From the NCBI GenBank assembly GCA_937873545.1, contig CALMWI010000116.1:1-15472 (forward strand): 15,472 nt of DNA, read 5' to 3'. Every line of letters starts with the position of its first letter. The first letter of the stretch is position 1. This document shows, in pieces, positions 1-7,039 of the stretch. The translations under genes were made by a program, and so were the position numbers. This stretch comes from an uncultured bacterium. Lineage in GTDB: Bacteria > UBA4055. The notes beneath the pieces were generated by a model. The model was not told the origin of the DNA. It worked only from the letters and a program-made list of their open reading frames with translations, and did not search any database.

Positions 1-24
1 CCAATGTTATGGGATGTTTGTAAT
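1..24 (+). repeat. Outer imperfect inverted repeat, left copy
   Basis: The first 24 bases match the reverse complement of 1339-1362 at 20 of 24 positions without gaps. They share CCAATGTTA, GGGAT and GTAAT in the same order and spacing. This lies outside the IS3 ends, 36 bp left of the duplicated tip. It may be the arm of an older palindromic element that the IS entered. The left flank is outside the window. Confidence 0.65.
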
Positions 25-60
25 TTCACTGGATTACATGATCACAACGAATTATGTTAA

Positions 61-96
61 TGGACTCTACCCGAAAAATGGACTCTACCCGAAAAA
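61..96 (+). repeat. 18-bp perfect tandem duplication of the IS left tip
   Basis: TGGACTCTACCCGAAAAA occurs twice, back to back, at 61-78 and 79-96. Only the second copy continues into the rest of the inverted repeat (GTGGACA). The first copy could be a remnant of an earlier element or of an abnormal transposition event. Confidence 0.9.
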
Positions 97-103
97 GTGG
101 ACA
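79..103 (+). repeat. IS left terminal inverted repeat (IRL)
   Basis: The 25-bp left end pairs with 1311-1335 at 18 of 25 positions. The mismatches are at position 4, positions 6-7 and a four-base A-run/T-run block. The conserved TACCCGA and GTGGACA blocks are typical transposase-recognition sequence for this family. Confidence 0.8.
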
Positions 104-145
104 GTTTGCTAAGCACATGTTAAATTACATGAAAAAGGAGGCGCA

Positions 146-439
146 ATGTCCACAACACGAAGGAAGTACACAAAGGAATTTAAAACAGAATCAGTTGAGT
201 ATCTGCTGAAAAGCGGAAAGAAAATGACCGAAGTGAGTGAGAGCCTGGGAATAGATTACTGGTCCTTATCCAAATGGAAAAAAGCATATTTGAATGAAGG
301 CAAAAAGGCTTTCGCAGGCAAACCTGATATGACTCCTGAACAGGCAGAGATCAAAAGACTTAAGCAGGCATTAGAAGACTCAGAGATGGAGAAAGCCATC
401 TTAAAAAAGGCAATGGCCATCTTCTCAAGAAAAGAATAG
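146..439 (+). CDS. IS3-family transposase OrfA (HTH protein)
   Basis: This 97-residue protein is the DNA-binding subunit of the IS transposase. Residues 1-60 form the HTH_Tnp_1-type helix-turn-helix (KYTKEFKTESVEYLLKSG, then EVSESLGIDYWSLSKWKK). Residues 64-92 form a charged, leucine-bearing helix consistent with the coiled coil that mediates OrfA oligomerisation in this family. The start is clear: a strong AAGGAGG lies at 135-141, 4 bp before the ATG. Near its 3' end is the frameshift heptamer at 403-409. Most ribosomes should make OrfA alone, and a fraction should slip into orfB to make the OrfAB transposase. Length and layout are normal for the family. Confidence 0.93.
   Translation: MSTTRRKYTKEFKTESVEYLLKSGKKMTEVSESLGIDYWSLSKWKKAYLNEGKKAFAGKPDMTPEQAEIKRLKQALEDSEMEKAILKKAMAIFSRKE
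403..409 (+). promoter_or_regulatory. Programmed -1 ribosomal frameshift site (A AAA AAG)
   Basis: The heptamer is in the correct register for -1 slippage: the orfA codons are TTA AAA AAG, so the X XXY YYZ pattern is met. The -1 frame is open from here through the orfB ATG at 490 with no stop. The predicted fusion has 88 OrfA residues plus 298 residues in the -1 frame, 386 in all. I did not identify a downstream stimulatory hairpin with confidence. Confidence 0.85.
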
Positions 440-489
440 TAAAATATCAGATCGTAAAAGATCTCAGCGCTCGATATTCTATTCGGAAG

Positions 490-1305
490 ATGTGCGGATA
501 TATGAAAATATCACCGAGTGCGTATTATCAATGGAGAAAAAGAGGAAAGTCTAAGCGGGAGCTTGTAAACGAGTTGATACTGGCAGAGATAAGAAAAATA
601 CATAAAGAACAAGGTAAAGAAACTTACGGAGCAGACAGGATACAGCCTGAATTGGTAACAAGAATAGGAATAACAGCCTGCCCAGACAGGATAAGAAGAA
701 TCATGAAACAGAATAATATCCGTGCGTTTGTAAGAAGGAAAAAGTTCAGGTACCCAAAAGATACAAAAAGCGATCTTCCCGTCGCAGATAATATTCTGGA
801 TCGTGATTTTACGGCAGAGGCTGAGAACAGGAAATGGGTGTCAGATATAACTTACATCCGCACAAATCAAGGCTGGTTATATCTCTGCATCGTCTTAGAC
901 CTTTATTCAAAAAGGGTCGTAGGATGGTCAATGGATAACAACTTGAAAACAGATCTCGTACTTTCAGCCCTGAATATGGCTGTGAGCCGCAGAGATGTAT
1001 CAAAAGACCTGATCTTTCACTCTGATAGAGGTTCACAATATCGAAGCCATGAATTTAGAAACCGCCTTAACAAGCTCGAGTTCGTACAAAGCATGAGCAG
1101 AAAAGGGAACTGCTGGGACAATGCCTGTGCTGAAGCATTTTTTAAAACTATTAAGACAGAGTTGATCTACGAAAGATTTTTTAAGACTTATGAAGAAGCT
1201 AAAACTTGCATCTTCGAGTACATTGAGGTATTTTACAATAAAATTAGGAGGCACTCTTCGATAGGAAACTTAAGTCCTGAAGAGTTCGAGGAGAAATGTG
1301 CTTAA
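490..1305 (+). CDS. IS3-family transposase OrfB (DDE integrase core)
   Basis: This is the catalytic part of the transposase, which cuts and joins the IS ends. Residues 1-95 contain the HTH_21-type region with the family signature YGADRI. The rve-type integrase core follows at about 110-265. The catalytic triad is intact: D119 (VSDITYI), D179 (FHSDRGSQY) and E215 (NCWDNACAEAFFKT), giving the classic DD(35)E spacing. The C-terminal YNKIRRHSSIGNLSPEEFE motif is also typical. The ATG at 490 gives a 271-residue OrfB. The open frame actually extends back to the slippery site, and the functional product is probably the 386-residue OrfAB fusion; the intervening residues (KRIVKYQIVKDLSARYSIRK) are normal OrfB sequence. 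No disruption is seen. Confidence 0.95.
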   Translation: MCGYMKISPSAYYQWRKRGKSKRELVNELILAEIRKIHKEQGKETYGADRIQPELVTRIGITACPDRIRRIMKQNNIRAFVRRKKFRYPKDTKSDLPVADNILDRDFTAEAENRKWVSDITYIRTNQGWLYLCIVLDLYSKRVVGWSMDNNLKTDLVLSALNMAVSRRDVSKDLIFHSDRGSQYRSHEFRNRLNKLEFVQSMSRKGNCWDNACAEAFFKTIKTELIYERFFKTYEEAKTCIFEYIEVFYNKIRRHSSIGNLSPEEFEEKCA

Positions 1306-1310
1306 TTATG

Positions 1311-1335
1311 TGTCCACAAAATCGGGTACTGACCA
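1311..1335 (-). repeat. IS right terminal inverted repeat (IRR)
   Basis: It begins 5 bp after the orfB stop codon. Its reverse complement starts TGGTCAGTACCCGA and ends GTGGACA, matching the left end at 79-103. Confidence 0.8.
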
Positions 1336-1338
1336 CTG

Positions 1339-1362
1339 ATTACTACTATCCCCTAACATTGG
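1339..1362 (-). repeat. Outer imperfect inverted repeat, right copy
   Basis: The reverse complement begins CCAATGTTAGGGGAT and matches bases 1-24 at 20 of 24 positions. It starts only 3 bp beyond the right IS end. Confidence 0.65.
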
Positions 1363-1486
1363 CTACATGACACTGACTATCTTACAAGGAATTTTATTTT
1401 CGGCATTCAAGCGCCCGAGCCTCTGTTCTTGATATTCATTGAAAATATACAGCTTAATTTTTACACTTGAGCATTCGAAAAAAAGA
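1363..1486. other. Intergenic region between IS and operon end
   Basis: About 120 bp lie between the outer repeat and the stop codon of the minus-strand operon. I see no convincing ORF, RNA gene or hairpin terminator here. The operon's natural terminator may have been displaced by the IS. Confidence 0.5.
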
Positions 1487-3745
1487 TTATTTCCTGACCA
1501 CGGCTATCTTGCCGGTGATGTTTTTTGTTCTGTCGTTTTTATTAAAAGCAATAACCTGATAAACCCCTGTTGAAACTATTTTTCCGCTGTTGTCCCGTCC
1601 GTCCCATCCGTACTGAATATTCAGCTCCTTCCCTCCTTCTCCACCCCTAACAAGAATCCCCTTCATATCAAATATCTTCGCAGTATCGTAAACATTTCCG
1701 TCCTCGGGAAAATAAAAACCCATTACCGAGCTGCCGTCGTTTATGAAAGGCGAAGGTTTGGTCTGTATCTCCCCGCTTTTCACTTTATCCGATTTGAATA
1801 TCCTGCCGTACTCGATGAAAGATAATCCGTTATCAGAAGAAATTATCGCGACTCCGTTCTTTTCATCGAACTCAATATCATTGATAACATTATCCGGAAG
1901 ATTTGTTTTAATTATTTCTCCGGGTGCAGTTGAATTCCCGGAATAATACTTCGGCACATAATGCCTCCAGGTACTATTGTCCGGCGACAGTACGCTGATA
2001 CCCTTATCTGTGGCAAACCATTTTTCGTTTATATTGTTCACTTCCGCGTCATATATAAAATTGCTTATCGGACCTGAAGCTACACCGGTTATATAGGCTG
2101 CCGACAAACTTTGAGGCGAGGTCGGGGAAATTTTCAGATCAATATATTTCACACCGTTGTTTGTAGCTATCCAAACTGTATTATCGTCATCTTTAACAAT
2201 ATCAATTATACCCTCTGACATAGGAATGGCTTTTATGCTCAGATTCTGCCCGTCAAAAATACCTACCCCGAGACCGTTCAAGCCTCCAAACGACTGTTTT
2301 GAGCTGCCCAGCCATACCCAGTTCTGACCGTTATATCGGTCAAGAAAAATATCATACGGACAGGTAAAATTTGCCAGCGGGAACGATCTTTCCACTACTC
2401 CGGATGAACTTAATACTGTCACAGTAGAATCGGCATCGATATCGTTCCAGTTGGTAATCCATATTCTGTTCTGCGGATCTTCATAAATGCCCGGATGAAC
2501 CGGATACCTGGTTGAGACTCCCACAGGGCTACCGAAAGAATAGTTTTTCTTATAAATATAATCGCTGCCTTCAAACTTAAAATAGTTTACACCCGAGCCC
2601 CATGTGCAGATATAGAGATCGTTGTCCTGAGCGAGAATGTTAGTGGAAGACCCTCTTGCACTGTACACAGTTTCACAGAAGGAATCATCCACCATCTTCA
2701 TATATGAAAATTTATTGCTTGTCAGATAGATCAGATTTCCGGACGCATCGTCGATCACAGCTTTCTTTATGCCTTTTTCTTTAGGAACATTAAAATTCAT
2801 TGAATATTCCGTATCGTTTGAAATATCATAATACGAATACCCTCTGGATGAAGTAAAATAAACAGTGTTGTTTACAACGGCGAATACCTTTGTATCAGGC
2901 TCTTCTGTTCCGAAAACGATCTCAGGGGTTCCAGTGAAATCTTTTGATATCTTTTTTATAACCGTAGCACCAACCTGATCGAGCGAAACATAAAAATTAG
3001 TGCTGTCAAATATACCGTAATATAAGTTTTCATTATTGAAAACGGCCTGTTTTACTGCTGAACTTCCACTTACCAGATATAATCCGTTATTGGTCAGCAC
3101 ATATAGTTTATCCGTATTCAGAGCAAAACCGTTTACTATGGTTCCGGAGGCGAATCCTGTAATTACACTCCAGTTGCTCAGATAGTTAATGTTGGGAGCA
3201 GCTTCTGAAATATAATAAAGTCCGGTAGAAAGTGCGGCATAGATCACCCCGTTTACTACAATTACGCTTTTAACATTTCCCGTCATAGAATTTATTTCTG
3301 AAATTTCATACTTCTTGTATGTATCATTATATTTGTATCTTGCTAGAAGTCCGCTTGTAGCTATATATACATACTTAGCCGATGAAAATATTCCGTTAAG
3401 AGTATAGACCCCTGCCTGCTCAATGTCATTTAAGTATGAAACTTTCTTTTTCGCCAGATCCAGTACCGAAGCCGAACAGTCGTCATGCCCGAGCCAATAC
3501 ATCCCTCGGAAATCTTTTTCAATTTTCGTTACATCTGGCTTATACAATCCGTCGTCAGTGTCGTAGATCGTGTTGCCGCTGCCGGAGTTATAGACCATCC
3601 CGCCGTTCGTTCCGAAAAAAAGTTTACCTGAGTAATTTTTTATATCATATCCCTTTGTGATCGAACAAGAAGTAGTACATTTTATTTCCGCGGAAATAAG
3701 CCTTACGATCATTATTAAAACCAGCATAATTACTTTTGAACGCAT
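1487..3745 (-). CDS. Secreted beta-propeller protein with FlgD-like C-terminal module
   Basis: This 752-residue exported protein has no assignable enzymatic role. Residues 1-19 are a signal peptide (basic start, hydrophobic core, ISA cleavage site). Residues about 30-650 hold repeated propeller strands of the two-component-regulator-propeller type, such as TVWIATNNGVKYIDL, KWFATDKGISVLSPD and VAIISSDNGLSFIEYG. Residues about 657-752 form a FlgD Ig-like/type-IX-like sorting module with a PSPF motif at 664-667 and WDGRDNSGKIVSTGVY at 714-729. Such modules end many surface proteins of Bacteroidetes and related candidate phyla, and PorZ has a similar propeller-plus-tail plan. The gene starts 4 bp after the CNNM gene with a GGAG ribosome site and is last in the operon. 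A surface or periplasmic binding/scaffold role is inference. Confidence 0.75.
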   Translation of the reverse strand: MRSKVIMLVLIMIVRLISAEIKCTTSCSITKGYDIKNYSGKLFFGTNGGMVYNSGSGNTIYDTDDGLYKPDVTKIEKDFRGMYWLGHDDCSASVLDLAKKKVSYLNDIEQAGVYTLNGIFSSAKYVYIATSGLLARYKYNDTYKKYEISEINSMTGNVKSVIVVNGVIYAALSTGLYYISEAAPNINYLSNWSVITGFASGTIVNGFALNTDKLYVLTNNGLYLVSGSSAVKQAVFNNENLYYGIFDSTNFYVSLDQVGATVIKKISKDFTGTPEIVFGTEEPDTKVFAVVNNTVYFTSSRGYSYYDISNDTEYSMNFNVPKEKGIKKAVIDDASGNLIYLTSNKFSYMKMVDDSFCETVYSARGSSTNILAQDNDLYICTWGSGVNYFKFEGSDYIYKKNYSFGSPVGVSTRYPVHPGIYEDPQNRIWITNWNDIDADSTVTVLSSSGVVERSFPLANFTCPYDIFLDRYNGQNWVWLGSSKQSFGGLNGLGVGIFDGQNLSIKAIPMSEGIIDIVKDDDNTVWIATNNGVKYIDLKISPTSPQSLSAAYITGVASGPISNFIYDAEVNNINEKWFATDKGISVLSPDNSTWRHYVPKYYSGNSTAPGEIIKTNLPDNVINDIEFDEKNGVAIISSDNGLSFIEYGRIFKSDKVKSGEIQTKPSPFINDGSSVMGFYFPEDGNVYDTAKIFDMKGILVRGGEGGKELNIQYGWDGRDNSGKIVSTGVYQVIAFNKNDRTKNITGKIAVVRK

Positions 3746-3749
3746 ATCT

Positions 3750-5006
3750 CTACTCCGTTTTTTCTAATGTCTGAATGATAATAGTTTCAACAAAATTCTT
3801 TCTCGCTTTTATGATCTTGAATTTTAATTTTTTAACCTCAAAAGTCTCTCCCTGTTCGGGTATTCTCTGAAGGTGATTGATAATAAAACCGTTGACAGTC
3901 CCGTTTTTATCTCCGAATAATTCTTTTTCATCCCCTGTGATACTCCGGATCATACCGTCAAGTTCCTCGATATCAGCGCTGCCTGCGACTATGAAAGATC
4001 CGCTTTCAGGTCTGTAGATTATACCTCTGTCAGATGTTCTTCTATCGTGAGGATCATCAACCTTTCCGACGATAAGTTCAAGTATATCGTGCATTGTTAC
4101 AAGTCCGACACACCCGCCGAATTCGTCGATGGCAACTGCAATTGTGGCTTTCTCCTTTTTAAGTGTTTTAAAAAGCGAAAGAACGCTTGTGTTTTCCGGA
4201 ATGAACAGAACCGGTCTGACTATATCTTTGATCTCCTGCGGGTCTTTTAGCAGATCCTTTACGAAAGCGGCGCCGACTATATTATCCAGATCGTTCTCAT
4301 ACACGATTATCTTTGAAAAAGATGTAAGCATCACCATTTTTTTAAGCCTGTAAACCGGACTGTTCAATTCAACGGAGATAATATTTTTCCTGTGCAGCAT
4401 GATCTCTTTTACCTTTTTCTCGTCAAGGCTCATCACGCTTCTTATCGCCAGTGCGTCTTCCTTTTTTACCGATCTTGACCTCGTAGCATTCTCGAGTATC
4501 ACATCAATGTCATCTTTTGATATCATCACCCAGTTATATTTATTCATTGGTATCCTGAGCAGCTTCAGTATCCATTTGCTCATTATGCCTACGACCAGCG
4601 TTATCGGGGAAAACAAGATTTTCGCAGCCAGGAAAGGATAGATAAATTTTACCGAAAGTGAAGTGCTGTATTTTTTCCCTATCACTTTAGGCATCATCTC
4701 TGAAAAAACAACCAGAAGTATCGTGATTATAAAAGTGCTCTCGTAATGTGAAACATCCCACTTCATATCCGCGACAAGGTATGCAAAAAAGGTAGCATAG
4801 GCTGTATTGGCTATATTATTACCTACAAGTACAGGCACGAGAAAGTTATCGGGATTTTTGATCAGCTTTTTTACCTGGATAGCCGAGCGGACCCCCGATT
4901 TGCTCCATACCCTTATCTTTATCCTGTCTGCAACCGTATAAACTATCTCGGACATGGAAAAAAAGAATGAAAGTATGAAAGCTGCCACTACAAGCGCAAT
5001 CAGCAT
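3750..5006 (-). CDS. CNNM/CBS-pair/CorC_HlyC membrane protein
   Basis: This is a 418-residue member of the DUF21-CBS-CorC_HlyC family (hemolysin-C-like/CNNM), an inner-membrane family linked to Mg2+ and other divalent-cation export. Residues about 1-170 are the DUF21 membrane domain, with several hydrophobic segments and the family motifs SEIVYT, GNNIANTAYA and FSEMMPKVIGK (commonly GEilPK). Residues about 195-325 are a CBS pair, starting EIMLHRKNIISV and ending DEFGGCVGLVTMHDILELIVG. Residues about 335-415 are the CorC_HlyC domain, often a transporter accessory module. Length is normal for the family. The ATG overlaps the yigZ stop by 7 bp (ATGCTGA) and has GAGG upstream, implying translational coupling. 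Transport specificity cannot be read from the sequence. Confidence 0.9.
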   Translation of the reverse strand: MLIALVVAAFILSFFFSMSEIVYTVADRIKIRVWSKSGVRSAIQVKKLIKNPDNFLVPVLVGNNIANTAYATFFAYLVADMKWDVSHYESTFIITILLVVFSEMMPKVIGKKYSTSLSVKFIYPFLAAKILFSPITLVVGIMSKWILKLLRIPMNKYNWVMISKDDIDVILENATRSRSVKKEDALAIRSVMSLDEKKVKEIMLHRKNIISVELNSPVYRLKKMVMLTSFSKIIVYENDLDNIVGAAFVKDLLKDPQEIKDIVRPVLFIPENTSVLSLFKTLKKEKATIAVAIDEFGGCVGLVTMHDILELIVGKVDDPHDRRTSDRGIIYRPESGSFIVAGSADIEELDGMIRSITGDEKELFGDKNGTVNGFIINHLQRIPEQGETFEVKKLKFKIIKARKNFVETIIIQTLEKTE

Positions 5007-5614
5007 AATTCCGCCTCAATAGTTCCACTGCTTCTGTCGAATATCTCTTTTATAAAATTCTCTATAAAACCTCTGTTGATCGAAACAACCGCTTCCGGCC
5101 TGTCGGTAAAGGATTCCGAAATGATCCCACCCTCATATTTATTCATTAAACTCATTACCATGCTTGTCTGATCGTAATTATAAGAAAATTTAATTTTTCC
5201 CTTTATCTCAATCGTCACCTTTTCAGACGCTTCTATTACTTCCTTTGCTGCTTCGGTATAAGCTCTTATAAGCCCCCCCGTACCCAGATTAGTTCCTCCG
5301 TAGTATCTAGTCACTACGAGAAGCGCATTTGACAGACCGCTTCCTTCCAGTACGCTCAACATCGGTCTCCCTGCGGTTCCCGATGGCTCTCCGTCGTCGC
5401 TTGAACGGGTATAAATATTTCCCCCGATACCTGCGGTATATGCGAAGCAGTTGTGTGTGGCATCGTGAAACATTTTCCTTATCTTTTCAAGATCGCTTTC
5501 GGCTTCTTCTCTGTCTTTTATCCCGTACAGCCGGCCGACAAATCTTGATCCTTTTATCTTTTCGATCTCTATTTCTGTATTTTTAGCTACTGTTATATAT
5601 TTCTCTTTTTCCAT
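5000..5614 (-). CDS. yigZ: YigZ/IMPACT-family protein
   Basis: This 204-residue cytosolic protein belongs to the YigZ/IMPACT (UPF0029) family. The N-terminal domain carries the diagnostic motifs DDGEPSGTAGRPML and VVTRYYGGTNLGTGGLIRAY. The C-terminal part (about 135-204) fits the DUF1949 ferredoxin-like domain of bacterial YigZ. The eukaryotic relative IMPACT regulates Gcn2 signalling; the bacterial role is poorly defined, with a proposed link to translation or nucleic-acid binding. The length matches E. coli YigZ. The gene lies 2 bp after the purine nucleoside phosphorylase stop and overlaps the CNNM gene by 7 bp, so it is inside one operon. No strong Shine-Dalgarno is seen, so coupling to the upstream gene is likely. 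Confidence 0.93.
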   Translation of the reverse strand: MEKEKYITVAKNTEIEIEKIKGSRFVGRLYGIKDREEAESDLEKIRKMFHDATHNCFAYTAGIGGNIYTRSSDDGEPSGTAGRPMLSVLEGSGLSNALLVVTRYYGGTNLGTGGLIRAYTEAAKEVIEASEKVTIEIKGKIKFSYNYDQTSMVMSLMNKYEGGIISESFTDRPEAVVSINRGFIENFIKEIFDRSSGTIEAELC

Positions 5615-5616
5615 TT

Positions 5617-6390
5617 TCAGATCAGTTTAATAAATTCTTTTAGTAGCTCAATAAAACTTTCCTGCGATCGTTTAGCAGTATCAAGCACTTCAACATGCGA
5701 CAAAGGTTTGCCCGTTATTCCCGCAGCCGGGTTTGACACTCTTGAAATACAGGCTATGTCCATTCCGTAACTGACAGCCCGGACTGTTTCAGGCACTGTT
5801 GACATTCCGACCGCATCACCGCCTGACAGCCTCAAAAAATCTATTTCGGCTTTTGTCTCAAAGCTCGGTCCCGTCATGTATGCATAGCATCCCTTGTGAA
5901 CTTCGATACATTTATTCCTGCCGGCTTTTTCAAGCAGAGTGTTCAGTTTTATTGAGTAGGGTTCCATAAGCGCTTTCTTATATTTCGGCGAGAAAGGCGC
6001 AATATATCTTTCGAGAACAAGAATAGAGCCCGGTCCGTAACTGCGGTTTATACCTCCGGCCGCATTAGTAAGAAGAAGCTTTTTAACTCCTAAAGAGTTT
6101 AAAATATCTATCGGAAAGACAACTTCCTCATAGCTGTACCCTTCGTAGTAATGAACTCTTCCAGCCATTATCATCAGCTTTTTGCCTGCGTAAATCCCTG
6201 TGCTTATCACGCCTTTGTGGCCCATAACGGTCGAAGCAGGATAACCGGGAATGTTTGAAGTCTTTACCTGCTTCAAATATTCCATACTGTCTTCGAGAAA
6301 TGACAATCCGCTGCCCAGAACTATGGCTATATCAATATTTTTTGTATCAAGCACATTTTCAATATATTTCTTCGTTTCCGATATCTTCAT
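5617..6390 (-). CDS. punA: Purine nucleoside phosphorylase (PNP-II/trimeric type)
   Basis: The protein cleaves purine (deoxy)ribonucleosides with phosphate to base plus (deoxy)ribose-1-phosphate for purine salvage. I chose the ATG at 6390 (257 residues, MKISETKKYIENVL). The longer TTG start at 6444 adds 18 residues that look like promoter DNA and have no family match. Active-site motifs of the trimeric family are present: GSGLS (26-30), GHKG with H58, GRVHYYEGY (77-85), NAAGGIN (109-115), TGPSFETKAEI with E178, GMSTVPE (195-201) and N220. The E178/N220 pair matches the one that selects 6-oxopurines (inosine, guanosine) in this family. It is first in the four-gene operon, 2 bp from yigZ. The symbol punA is by family; deoD normally means the unrelated hexameric class. 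Confidence 0.92.
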   Translation of the reverse strand: MKISETKKYIENVLDTKNIDIAIVLGSGLSFLEDSMEYLKQVKTSNIPGYPASTVMGHKGVISTGIYAGKKLMIMAGRVHYYEGYSYEEVVFPIDILNSLGVKKLLLTNAAGGINRSYGPGSILVLERYIAPFSPKYKKALMEPYSIKLNTLLEKAGRNKCIEVHKGCYAYMTGPSFETKAEIDFLRLSGGDAVGMSTVPETVRAVSYGMDIACISRVSNPAAGITGKPLSHVEVLDTAKRSQESFIELLKEFIKLI

Positions 6391-6415
6391 TTTCCCGCCA
6401 TAAAAAATCCTCTGC

Positions 6416-6444
6416 AAAATAAACAATTTTATCTCTCTTAACAA
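6416..6444 (-). promoter_or_regulatory. Candidate promoter of the PNP-yigZ-CNNM-propeller operon
   Basis: On the minus strand, TTGTTA (6439-6444) and TATTTT (6416-6421) are separated by 17 bp. Each hexamer matches 4 of 6 consensus positions. The implied start of transcription near 6409 lies upstream of the ATG at 6390, which supports that start codon over the TTG at 6444. The call is modest because the region is AT-rich. Confidence 0.4.
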
Positions 6445-6484
6445 AATAATTCTTTATATTACCTTCAATTAAATTGGAAAGCCG

Positions 6485-7039
6485 ATGAGTGAAGAGATAG
6501 TTTTAATAAAAAAGGCATTGAGAAAAAAAATAAAACAGATTAAATCAGAATTGAGCGAAAGCGGCAGGAAGATCCGCTCTGAAGCCGTAATGAAAAAACT
6601 TGAAGATACATCAGAGTTTAAAAACGCAGAAACAATTTTCATTTATTGGGCAATGGATGATGAGATCGATACTAAGGAATTTATTGTCAAATGGGCCGGC
6701 AGAAAGAGATTTATACTGCCTGCGATAAACGGCGAAGAACTTTATCTTAAGGAGTTCACCGGAGTACATAAGCTTAAAAACGGCGACCTTTACTCGATCC
6801 CCGAACCTGACGGAAAACCTTTTCATGACCTCAGCAGCATTGATCTTGCTATAGTTCCCGGCGTAGCCTTCGACCTGCATAATAACCGCATGGGCAGAGG
6901 AAAAGCATACTACGATAAAGTCCTTTTGAAATTGAAAGGAAAAGCTCGCCTGATAGGGATATGTTATGATTTTCAGATGGTTGAAAATGTACCTGTCGAA
7001 CCTCACGATATTAAAATGGATGGAGTAATATATGGCTAA
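6485..7039 (+). CDS. fau: 5-formyltetrahydrofolate cyclo-ligase
   Basis: The enzyme converts 5-formyltetrahydrofolate to 5,10-methenyltetrahydrofolate with ATP, recycling a folate form that inhibits other enzymes. The 184-residue length is normal. The N-terminal helix is basic (KKALRKKIKQIK). Residues 104-109 carry the SIPEP segment, 122-129 the IVPGVAFD strand and 137-145 the GRGKAYYDK motif that matches the G-x-G-x-G-Y-Y-D-R phosphate-binding signature. The end (VEPHDIKMDGVIYG) matches the family's C-terminal PxxxHD block. The gene is divergent from the PNP operon, with 94 bp between the two ATGs, and overlaps the next gene by 8 bp. A TATATT at 6455-6460 could be its -10 box, but no clear -35 fits. 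The symbol fau (ygfA in E. coli) is by homology. Confidence 0.93.
   Translation: MSEEIVLIKKALRKKIKQIKSELSESGRKIRSEAVMKKLEDTSEFKNAETIFIYWAMDDEIDTKEFIVKWAGRKRFILPAINGEELYLKEFTGVHKLKNGDLYSIPEPDGKPFHDLSSIDLAIVPGVAFDLHNNRMGRGKAYYDKVLLKLKGKARLIGICYDFQMVENVPVEPHDIKMDGVIYG

Larger units (their letters stand above)
79..1335 (+). mobile_element. IS3-family (IS150-like) insertion sequence, intact
   Basis: The element carries two overlapping-frame genes, orfA and orfB, with a complete DDE transposase. It is bounded by 25-bp inverted repeats at 79-103 and 1311-1335. Both ends, read inward, start with TGG and share the blocks TACCCGA and GTGGACA; 18 of 25 positions match. The start with TG and the GTGGACA block fit IS150-type termini of the IS3 family. 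An extra copy of the first 18 bp lies at 61-78, so the left limit could be put at 61. No 3-4 bp target duplication is visible: bases before 61 or 79 do not match those after 1335. The ends, slippery site and catalytic residues all look intact, so the element could still be active. Confidence 0.9.

Noticed and set aside
809..1254. Two minus-strand ORFs inside orfB
   Set aside because: They are antisense shadows of a fully supported transposase and lack recognisable domains or ribosome sites.
6391..6444. Extended PNP start at a TTG codon (6444) giving 275 residues
   Set aside because: The extra 18 residues have no family match, the stretch reads as promoter-like AT-rich DNA, and MKISETKK at 6390 gives the normal family length.
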